From assembly GCA_963848195.1 (NCBI GenBank), contig CAWKCY010000001.1:362926-426925 (forward strand): a stretch of 64,000 bases of DNA, in the 5' to 3' direction. Positions 57,871 to 64,000 of the stretch are shown here, in pieces (the first letter of the stretch is position 1; each line of letters opens with the position of its first letter). Origin of the DNA: CAVQBP01 sp963848195. Lineage in GTDB: Bacteria; Bacteroidota; Ignavibacteria; Ignavibacteriales; Ignavibacteriaceae. The position numbers and the translations under genes are program-made. A model generated the notes under the pieces. The model saw only the letters and a program-made list of their open reading frames with translations, had not been told where the DNA came from and searched no databases.

Positions 57871-58389
57871 ATGAAATTAAAATGTAAAGAATATTTTTTT
57901 TTATTTCTTATAGTCTTTCTTTTGAATTCTTGTAGTAGTAATAAGTGGCGTATGAGAAATTATCAAGAATTGTCTCAAATCATACAAACAGATACATCGG
58001 TACATATTCTTGTAGATTTTTCACCTATTGTATCAACCGATAAATATGGACTTAGTCTTTTTTTCCCTGATGTGAAATTCAAACCTTATAAAGCTGATGG
58101 AATTGAAGATTCAATTCTACAGTCATTAGATGGATTTGAATTAAAAGTTTATGAAAAAGGGAAGAATAACTTATTAGCTGAAAAGGAAATCAATTATAAA
58201 AGATATGGTTTTAGAGGTAATTTCTTTTTGGAAGCCGATATTCTAGAACTAGGTGTTTCTGGAAGATTATCTGTCGATAAGTCTAAATCCTATAAAATTG
58301 AAATGACTATTCCGCCAAAAAAATACAGTGATAAAAGATTAGAAACTATAATCTTAGGTGGAGGTCAACCCCCAAATGTTTATCCATAG
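57871..58389 (+). CDS. Lipoprotein, possible immunity protein
   Basis: 172 aa with a type II signal peptide (LFLIVFLLNSCSS; lipobox Cys22) and a beta-rich body without known motifs (VHILVDFSPIV, FELKVYEKGKNNLL). AAGGTAAATTATA precedes the ATG; a very similar start (AAGGTATTAAAATGAAATTA) opens the gene at 62679. Position directly behind a chimeric toxin-like gene and export to the periplasm suggest an immunity role, but nothing in the sequence proves this. Confidence 0.65.
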   Translation: MKLKCKEYFFLFLIVFLLNSCSSNKWRMRNYQELSQIIQTDTSVHILVDFSPIVSTDKYGLSLFFPDVKFKPYKADGIEDSILQSLDGFELKVYEKGKNNLLAEKEINYKRYGFRGNFFLEADILELGVSGRLSVDKSKSYKIEMTIPPKKYSDKRLETIILGGGQPPNVYP

Positions 58390-58751
58390 AAATATTCAAA
58401 AAAGTTACTTTAATTGAAGCTATATTATATATGATCTGCGATTATCACAACTGGCAACATATTCCCGGATTTCGCTTAGTTCAAGTTAACTTGATTCAGT
58501 GAAATACAGATCAAGTTAGCGATCTTGTATTCGTAATTCATATTATTGGTAAAATACTTTATAGAATAAACGGGTATAACCTGCGCCTCAAGCCGTTATG
58601 TAAAAAAATCAATGCAATAAAACTGAAAATCAATTCTAAGAGATGATTTTTTCTTTAGCCGGTATAAATATCAGCTTAACGAATAAAAAGCCTTCAGAAC
58701 GAAAAAAATGTCTCGAAACCTACGCTATTTCGTATGTTATTTTGAAGCTGT
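58390..58751 (+). repeat. Intergenic region with dispersed element, copy 2
   Basis: A TCAAGTTAACTTGA palindrome lies at about 58480-58493. About 58614-58745 is the second copy of the dispersed element, with the same start (AATAAAACTGAAAATCAATT) and end (CCTACGCTATTTCGTATG) as at 56384. It runs directly into a beheaded toxin gene. Confidence 0.85.
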
Positions 58752-58895
58752 GTCGATGAAACTATGAGCAATTACATGGCCGTTACATGCTTTAGCGGCA
58801 TTGATGAAAACCAAAATAAAGTCTATATTATAACATCATATGAAGCAAATTTAGAAATATTTGAAAGCGATTATAAGACAAGGAAAAAGAAATGA
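58752..58895 (+). pseudogene. C-terminal remnant of a DUF4258-type toxin
   Basis: In-frame remnant of 47 codons: VDETMSNYMAVTCFSGIDEN, ITSYEANLEIFESDYKTRKKK. The ending (YE.....WE.DYKTRRK style) is that of DUF4258/RelE-like toxins paired with YgiT antitoxins. Its stop overlaps the antitoxin ATG (ATGA). The N-terminal half is missing: homology starts at the right end of the dispersed element. It should be inactive. Confidence 0.75.
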
Positions 58896-59137
58896 AAGAT
58901 GACATTTGTCCAATCTGTGGTGGGAAAAAGATTGAATCAACAACAAGTTTCACAGTTGATTATAGTATTGGGGTGGTTGTAGTAAGAGATGTACCAGCCA
59001 AAGTTTGCATGCAATGTGGGGAAGAATGGATTTCTGATGAAATCGCATCAAAACTGGAAGAAATAGTTTCGATTTCAAAAAAGCAGAATCAAGAATTATT
59101 TATTGCAAAATTCAACAACTATTCTTTAGCTTCATAG
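58892..59137 (+). CDS. YgiT/MqsA-type zinc-finger antitoxin
   Basis: 81 aa. CPICGG at residues 6-11 and CMQCGEEW near 50 form the zinc-binding CxxC pair of the YgiT-type domain; DVPAKVCMQCG is typical. The MqsA helix-turn-helix is absent, so this is the short antitoxin form associated with DUF4258 toxins. It overlaps the remnant toxin by 4 bp. With the toxin beheaded, it is an orphan antitoxin. Confidence 0.9.
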   Translation: MKDDICPICGGKKIESTTSFTVDYSIGVVVVRDVPAKVCMQCGEEWISDEIASKLEEIVSISKKQNQELFIAKFNNYSLAS

Positions 59138-59441
59138 CTAAAAATCACCCATTTTGAAGAATCCGGTGCAGATAAACTGCACGCAGTCTCTATGTACTTT
59201 CTATTATTTTAGATATATTTGATTATAACCACACAATTCAACCGGGTTTGCTTGTGCAGCTTTTAAAGCGTGAAACACTTACATATTATCTAAAGGTAAA
59301 AATCTTATATATTGAATTACTTCCGGAAAACCTTTAACAAAGGTAGCACCTGCAGGGGCAGGGGGGACAGCCAAATTAAATTCTCTTCCCTGCAGCAGAG
59401 CCCTCCCTCTAATCCTATAAATTTGTTCGGCTTTAAAATTA
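59138..59441 (-). pseudogene. Permease remnant with internal deletion (left part)
   Basis: On the minus strand 59276-59236 reads HALKAAQANPVE, the conserved permease C-terminus. It joins directly to the N-terminal region (NVELSYDKYNFKAEQIYRIR, split ... IQYIRFLPLDNM, about 59491-59279). The remnant continues to about 59600 inside duplicated segment B. About 2 kb between residues near 105 and the last 15 codons is gone. It is clearly derived from a copy-11-like permease. Confidence 0.85.
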
Positions 59442-60457
59442 TATTTGTCATAACTCAATTCAACATTATATATAATAGGATCATTATTCATGCAGCTATT
59501 CCTACTGCTAATCCCAAAATATTTATCAGTGAATAGGCTTTATATTTTAATAAATTCCTAAAAGCTATTTTTATATAATTCTTTCCCAAGGTTTCCTCTA
59601 TTTGTTTTATAAATTAATACGAAATGTTTCTTGATTTGGCTACAGACTTTATGCAAAAATCCTGGTTTCTTTGCTTTTGAAATTAATTATGTTGGGACTA
59701 AGAGTAAGAAAATATTTTATGGAAAGTTAAAAAATTTGTTAAAAACATTTGGATATACGTATAAGTACGTAAAAAATAAGGTTAAAAATACGTATAAGTA
59801 CGTATTTCTTTTTTTAATAAAAAGGTTAATATTAATTTCAAAATAAATTGATGTTTTATGAAAAAAGTTACTGTAATTTTTGTATTTATTATTTTATCGC
59901 AATTAATATTTGCACAATATAATTTCCAGGGGAAATATCATAACCAATCTATATTTGATATTGTAAATGAAAAAGAAGAAAATATTGATATTGGTCTCTG
60001 GGCATTAATTATTGCAAAGGAATATAATAATTCTATAGATGTTCAAAAGTATTTAACTAAAGTTGAATCAATGTCCCAAGAAATAAAAAGAATGCTTGCT
60101 GACAGAGAAAAAGATATGGATAAGTTTCTTGCAGTAAAAATGTTCCTTTATGAATCCGGCAATTGGAATAACTTTAAACCATTCTCTTATGATTTGGACG
60201 ATCCTTTAGGAAAGGTTTTAGACCATCAAATTTTGAGTAATTATATTGATTCAAGAAAAGGTAACTGCGTAAGTATGCCTACATTATTTCTTGCTTTAAT
60301 GGAAAGAGTAGACCCAGATGTTCAATTTGTTGGAGTAAAAGCTCCTTTACATTTATTCTGTAGATTAAAAGATAGGCAAACCGGAGATGTATGGAATGTT
60401 GAAACAACAAACGGTGGAAATCCTGCAAGGAATCAATGGTACATTGACAAAATGAGA
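59442..60457 (+). repeat. 1,016-bp duplicated segment, copy B
   Basis: Counterpart of 56506-57521. It includes the permease 5' end (minus strand, to about 59600), the two TACGTATAAGTACGTA hairpins (59756-59771 and 59789-59804) and the first 200 codons of the downstream gene. Differences from copy A are scattered single bases, many of them synonymous. Confidence 0.95.
59786..59815 (+). terminator. Hairpin with T-run before the second transglutaminase gene
   Basis: Same AAATACGTA-taag-TACGTATTT stem and T-run as at 56850, 43 bp before the ATG at 59858. Confidence 0.75.
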
Positions 60458-60850
60458 ATTAGTCAAAAAGCTATTGATAAAAAAACGTATTTAAGAGATT
60501 TGACAAAAAAAGAATTTATTGCGGAGCTAATCGGAGTGTTAATCGCTAAAGAAAGAAGAAAAGGCAATTTTGAAAAGGCAATGAAATATACGGACTTGGT
60601 ATTAAAACTTTCGCCAAATTCAAGCTTAGGATTGGTTAACAAAGGTGCATTATATTCAGAAATTGGTTATAAAAAATCACAGGAAAAAGAACTTAGTATT
60701 AAAGAAAAAAAATACTATAAAAGAGAAGCAGATAAATATATTGAACGGGCAAAATCTTTAGGCTGGGAACCTGAAAGTAGAGAAGAAAGAAAACAATATT
60801 TAAAAACAGTTAAATCGGAATTAGAAAAAACCAAACAGGAGGAAAAATGA
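59858..60850 (+). CDS. Transglutaminase-like (SirB1-type) protein with TPR tail
   Basis: 330 aa, exported (signal MKKVTVIFVFIILSQLIFAQ). Residues 30-200 are the transglutaminase-like domain (Cys137, His165); residues 210-300 are TPR-like helices (GNFEKAMKYTDLVLKLSPNS, GLVNKGALYSEIGYKKS) with a Lys/Glu-rich end. Transglutaminase-like plus TPR is the normal SirB1 layout, so this is the parental form of the chimera at 56922. Its stop overlaps the ATG of the Rhs-tip gene (ATGA), so the two are translationally coupled. The role is unknown; peptidase or scaffold activity on the secreted toxin is conceivable. Confidence 0.85.
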   Translation: MKKVTVIFVFIILSQLIFAQYNFQGKYHNQSIFDIVNEKEENIDIGLWALIIAKEYNNSIDVQKYLTKVESMSQEIKRMLADREKDMDKFLAVKMFLYESGNWNNFKPFSYDLDDPLGKVLDHQILSNYIDSRKGNCVSMPTLFLALMERVDPDVQFVGVKAPLHLFCRLKDRQTGDVWNVETTNGGNPARNQWYIDKMRISQKAIDKKTYLRDLTKKEFIAELIGVLIAKERRKGNFEKAMKYTDLVLKLSPNSSLGLVNKGALYSEIGYKKSQEKELSIKEKKYYKREADKYIERAKSLGWEPESREERKQYLKTVKSELEKTKQEEK

Positions 60851-61698
60851 GACGTTTTATTTATATAATCGTTTTAATATTATTCACAAGTTCAATTTTA
60901 TTGTCCCAAGAAAAACAATCATATGAAAATCCGTATCCTAAATTTGTTCCTTATTTAGCTGAACAAAATTCAGTATTAGAATTGACTGTAAATATTAATA
61001 ATAAAGATTTAGGGAAAGAACAACCTGCAAGATGGTTATCTGTAGACCCGATGGCGGATAAATACCCTGGGTGGAGTCCTTACAATTATACCTTAAATAA
61101 CCCAGTTATTTATGTGGATCCTGAAGGTAAAACCGTGAAAGTAAAAACGGAAGATGAAGCAAAAAATTTTGTGGAAGATGTAAAGAATTTATATCCAGAT
61201 GCACCCGTATCATATGATAAAGTAACTGAAGAGCATTCTTTTCTTTGTTTTAGCTGGACTACTGAATATTATGAAATAAACACAATTGATGGAGGTTCAT
61301 TCGATTGGACACAAGATAAATTTATACAAGGTGCATATGAAGATATAAATAATAAAGATATTAATTTTAATTTAGAATATATGGATGCTTCTGATAAAAC
61401 ATCTATTTGGTCTGTATATACTTTATATCAAACTGGTGGCGGGCAAACAATTGATTTACCGGGTGGTGGAGGGGCAGATATTTATATTTCTCAGAATGGC
61501 AACAATACAAATTCTCCTCGTTCTGTAGTTCTAATGCACGAATTAGTAGGACATGGTCATCCTGCAGGAGGAAATGATGCTTATCAAGTTGATAGATTTT
61601 ACCAAAATAAAACTGGTTATAATAGAGCTCCTTATGGACTGCCTCACGGTGGCTATCATAAAAATATTGGATGGAAATTTTGGGGTGTTTGGCAATGA
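60847..61698 (+). CDS. Secreted Rhs-tip protein with metallopeptidase-like toxin domain
   Basis: 283 aa. A signal peptide (1-20, MRRFIYIIVLILFTSSILLS) is followed by a 40-residue spacer, then the Rhs repeat-associated core end (ARWLSVDPMADKYPGW, PYNYTLNNP, DPEGK; about 61-95). Residues 96-283 are a toxin-like domain with HELVGHGHP (His231, Glu232, His236), a zincin-type HExxH motif, followed by GLPHGG. Full Rhs proteins are over 1,000 aa; here only the tip is kept and given its own signal peptide. The next gene overlaps its stop by 4 bp and is the likely immunity gene. Confidence 0.85.
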   Translation: MRRFIYIIVLILFTSSILLSQEKQSYENPYPKFVPYLAEQNSVLELTVNINNKDLGKEQPARWLSVDPMADKYPGWSPYNYTLNNPVIYVDPEGKTVKVKTEDEAKNFVEDVKNLYPDAPVSYDKVTEEHSFLCFSWTTEYYEINTIDGGSFDWTQDKFIQGAYEDINNKDINFNLEYMDASDKTSIWSVYTLYQTGGGQTIDLPGGGGADIYISQNGNNTNSPRSVVLMHELVGHGHPAGGNDAYQVDRFYQNKTGYNRAPYGLPHGGYHKNIGWKFWGVWQ

Positions 61699-62267
61699 AA
61701 AAGATAATAAAAGTAGTATTGATAATATTATTAATTTTTATTTTCCTAAATATTGTAAAAAATATTATTCTCTTTTTAACCTATGAATATGGAAATGAAA
61801 ATTATATTAAAATAAGTAATAGGAATAGTAAAAATTTAGAAGGATTTTGGAAAATTACATATGACACTTACATTGAAGGATATGATGAGAGGAATATAAT
61901 AGAATATAAAATTAATAAAGACTCTACTGGAATTTATAAAAATATTTTCTTTCTAAACAGAGCCTTTGGTTTTAGAACTGAACCATATTCGTGGTTATCC
62001 CTATTACCATTCGATAAGGAAAGTTCCAAAGTATATTTTGATAAAATAGTATTAACAACTAAATATATATTATATATTCCAAACAATAATTCTTACCATA
62101 GTGATACTTTATATTCACATTATGAATTTGTTAATAATAAATTAAGAATTGATATAAATAAATTTAATGCACCAAATGATTCTTCTGCTGTTTGGATGCC
62201 TTATTCTTCTAAACGATCGGAAGGAATCTATAAGCTAATATATGCTGGACTGTTTTTATTAAAGTAA
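61695..62267 (+). CDS. Membrane-anchored immunity candidate
   Basis: 190 aa from ATG 61695, preferred over an earlier in-frame start at 61671 because it overlaps the toxin stop (ATGA) and begins with a normal anchor (MKKIIKVVLIILLIFIFLN). One N-terminal helix anchors a periplasmic beta-rich domain (GFWKITYDTYIEGYD, YILYIPNNNSYHSD). No known family is recognised. Coupling to the Rhs-tip metallopeptidase gene and periplasmic exposure fit a cognate immunity protein. Confidence 0.7.
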   Translation: MKKIIKVVLIILLIFIFLNIVKNIILFLTYEYGNENYIKISNRNSKNLEGFWKITYDTYIEGYDERNIIEYKINKDSTGIYKNIFFLNRAFGFRTEPYSWLSLLPFDKESSKVYFDKIVLTTKYILYIPNNNSYHSDTLYSHYEFVNNKLRIDINKFNAPNDSSAVWMPYSSKRSEGIYKLIYAGLFLLK

Positions 62268-62677
62268 AAAATATTGATATTGGTCTTTGGGCATTAATAA
62301 TTGCAAAGGAATATAATAAGTTAGAGCAGAACATAAAATTACTCTAAGAGAATATTACGGTATAAAATTTCTTGGTTTTGGAATTATAGAAATTTTATTT
62401 TATTTTTACTTAAATTTCAAAACGCTAAATATAGTTTTGGGGTGGGGAAACCTTTTGGCCCTAACTGGGGAATATGATGGCCCTCGACAATCCTGCTGGT
62501 AAAGCTTATGAAAATGTGATGAATCAATTTCTTCTTGGCGATTTTAATCGCAAAACATTCAACCAAGCTGCCCAAAATTTTGCACAAGGAAATCCTTATG
62601 GACTATATGACAAAACTAGATATTACCAAAATTTCAAAACGCTAATTAATAATTTTTACCCATTATTAAGGTATTAA
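62268..62677 (+). pseudogene. Third module remnant: head scrap joined to a toxin-like tail
   Basis: 62268-62318 is a 50-bp piece of the transglutaminase gene (codons for NIDIGLWALIIAKEYN, with several changes). After unrelated sequence, KYSFGVGKPFGPNWG appears (62423-62470). One frame over it continues MMALDNPAGKAYENVM...NNFYPLLRY (62474-62677). The frames join if one base near 62470 is changed. Words AAATTTCAAAACGCTAA occur at 62412 and 62629, a 17-bp direct repeat that may mark a past rearrangement. It reads as a decayed third toxin module. Confidence 0.65.
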
Positions 62678-62678
62678 A

Positions 62679-63136
62679 ATGAAATTAAAATTATTCTTAT
62701 TGTTTTTTTTCTCAGTTTCAGTTGTGTTATATAGTCAGAATAACCAAAATATACACGGTGAAGTTCCTCCTTATAAAGTTATTGGTATAGGACATTGAAT
62801 TTATCTTCTAATTTCTTTACAAGTGATATGAAAGGTACAGCTTCAATAGTTTTAATAATAGATAAAAAATGTAATTTAATCAATTTTGCTATAGTTAAGA
62901 TCGTAGTATCTGACGAAAAAGAGGAAAATGTTTTCAACTTTTGGGATTCACAAATTTTGAAAATACTTGCAGAAAATAGGTATGAAATAATCAAAAAGGA
63001 CTATTATCCTTTGTACGTACAAAAGATTTATGATTTTATTAGGGTTGACATAAACAATTTGAAAATTGAGTATTCATCAGACACAAAAGATTTAAAAGAC
63101 GTAAATAAATTAAGTTTATTAATAAAAATTGAATAA
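62679..63136 (+). pseudogene. Exported immunity-like protein, frameshifted
   Basis: ATG 62679 opens a signal peptide (MKLKLFLLFFFSVSVVLYSQ) and GEVPPYKVIGIGH before a stop at 62798. One frame over, LNLSSNFFTSDMKGTAS continues to 63136 (INLIKIE-like end). Deleting or adding one base at about 62795 yields a 150-aa exported protein. Its start resembles that of the lipoprotein at 57871. Function unknown; its place behind a toxin remnant suggests an immunity gene. Confidence 0.65.
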
Positions 63137-63209
63137 ACTATTTTACCTAAATAGTAATTGTGATTAAATAAAATGGTAGTACTCAAATCACTATCCCAAG
63201 GTAGATACT

Positions 63210-63782
63210 ATGAAAAAATATTTAAATACATTGCTATTATTTCCTTTAATGCTTATTTCTTGTTCTACAAATTTGTCTAATAGTTCTGAAACTTTTAACT
63301 ATTATAGTACAGCATTAAATTATATTCAAAATGATAGTACTGCAATAAAATTTATTATTCATCAAACCGATTTCGCAAATAATTATTCCCCCTTAAAAAT
63401 AGCAGTTTCATCAAAGATAATACCGCCAGATTTAGCTGAATTTAGTTCTACAGCTATTAAGAATAAGCTGAGTTTTGATCTGAATGATAATCACTTCGAC
63501 TATAAAAATTCTATCTCTGATTCACTAATTAAATTTGAGAAAAAAATATTTTATGAACCATATAATGATGATGATATAACTTCTCTTTCCTCAGAAGATA
63601 GTATTAATGCAATCATCTTTTTTTCAAAACCTTATAAGAATTTTTTAACTGCAATGCTGTTTTTTAGAAATAATAAATTATTAGATACCGAACTTCCCAA
63701 ATATGATGCTTCCTTGAATTATCTTATAATCTTCAAAGGTGACAGACTGGATAAAGTATTAAAACAAATAATGTCTCCATAG
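63210..63782 (+). CDS. Lipoprotein of unknown function
   Basis: 190 aa with a lipobox (LFPLMLISCSTN; Cys18) and a Ser/Asn-rich mature part with alpha/beta character (AIKFIIHQTDFANN, FLTAMLFFRNNKL). AAGGTAGATACT precedes the ATG. No family is recognised. Lying at the end of the toxin-module region and exported as a lipoprotein, it may be another immunity protein. Confidence 0.7.
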   Translation: MKKYLNTLLLFPLMLISCSTNLSNSSETFNYYSTALNYIQNDSTAIKFIIHQTDFANNYSPLKIAVSSKIIPPDLAEFSSTAIKNKLSFDLNDNHFDYKNSISDSLIKFEKKIFYEPYNDDDITSLSSEDSINAIIFFSKPYKNFLTAMLFFRNNKLLDTELPKYDASLNYLIIFKGDRLDKVLKQIMSP

Positions 63783-64000
63783 TAAAAGTTAAAAACCGTA
63801 TAAAATGTATTTTAAGCCGTTATGCATTTTATGCACTCGGCCTTTTGCAGGAAATCCGTTTAAAGTTTATTGTTCAACGGAGTCGTTCTAATTAATTAAG
63901 TCGCAAACTGTGCAGCTGTCCTAATCGAAGGTGGAACTTAAATCCAAAGAACCGAATGAAAGAATCGATTCTAAGAGACGATTTTTTCTTTAGCCGGTAT
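63783..64000 (+). repeat. Dispersed element, copy 3 (cut by window end)
   Basis: After an intergenic stretch with TTTTAAGCCGTTATGC (also TCAAGCCGTTATGT before copy 2), positions 63954-64000 match the start of the dispersed element (GATTCTAAGAGACGATTTTTTC, shortened here, then TTTAGCCGGTAT). The rest lies outside the window. Confidence 0.8.

Noticed and set aside
58580..58605. Integron attC-like site (TATAACCTGCGCCTCAAG...GCCGTTATG), also near 63812
   Set aside because: No matching complementary core pair, no integrase, and the genes are not arranged as single-gene cassettes with regular attC sites.
1..64000. tRNA or rRNA genes
   Set aside because: No cloverleaf with a conserved GTTCRA arm and no rRNA-like sequence was found by eye; a covariance search could not be run.

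Overview
The window is AT-rich bacterial DNA. The subtilase at 21.8-24.6 kb ends in a type IX secretion sorting domain containing the motif SQNYPNPFNP, and there are many exported proteins, class III cyclases and very large duplicated FtsX permeases. This points to the Bacteroidota/Ignavibacteriota side of the tree, most likely an Ignavibacteria-like organism (inference from protein style; no rRNA or tRNA gene was seen).

Layout. 0-4.6 kb: a possible Lon-like fragment, then a minus-strand partial complex I operon, nuoA-H-J-K-L, without B, C, D, I, M or N. 4.8-15.4 kb: a signalling neighbourhood with three class III nucleotide cyclases (one frameshifted, one intact membrane form, one fused to TolB-like and TPR domains), an HD-domain protein with a PycTM-like membrane part, a BamA-type barrel carrying a HipA/FAM20-like kinase-type motif, a broken SdiA-regulated gene and a LuxR-type regulator lacking its phospho-acceptor Asp. 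15.7-26 kb: an FTR1 iron permease with an OprB-like porin, a frameshifted O-methyltransferase, a CE2-like SGNH esterase, an RRM protein, a small membrane protein, the secreted subtilase and a 16-residue-repeat surface protein.

26.7-56.3 kb: a minus-strand array of eleven full-length-scale (about 800 aa) double-FtsX orphan permeases. No ATPase or adaptor gene is present. Six look intact, one has no obvious flaw but a TTG start, three carry a single frameshift and one is badly decayed. A broken alpha/beta hydrolase, a truncated PQQ-propeller gene and a small conserved protein sit between them.

56.3-64 kb: plus-strand, very AT-rich accessory DNA with three modules. Each begins with the same transglutaminase-like (SirB1-type) gene or a scrap of it. 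Each continues with a different toxin-like tail: a chimeric C-terminus, a secreted Rhs-tip metallopeptidase with an HELVGHGH motif, and a decayed toxin end. Each ends with small exported or lipoprotein immunity candidates. The first two module heads are a near-identical 1,016-bp duplication. A roughly 125-bp repeat bounds the modules and has beheaded a DUF4258/YgiT toxin-antitoxin pair.

Frameshifts or nonsense changes affect about ten genes. Some lie in homopolymers and could be assembly errors. Others (a 4-bp insertion, internal deletions, duplications, chimeras) look like real decay and recombination.
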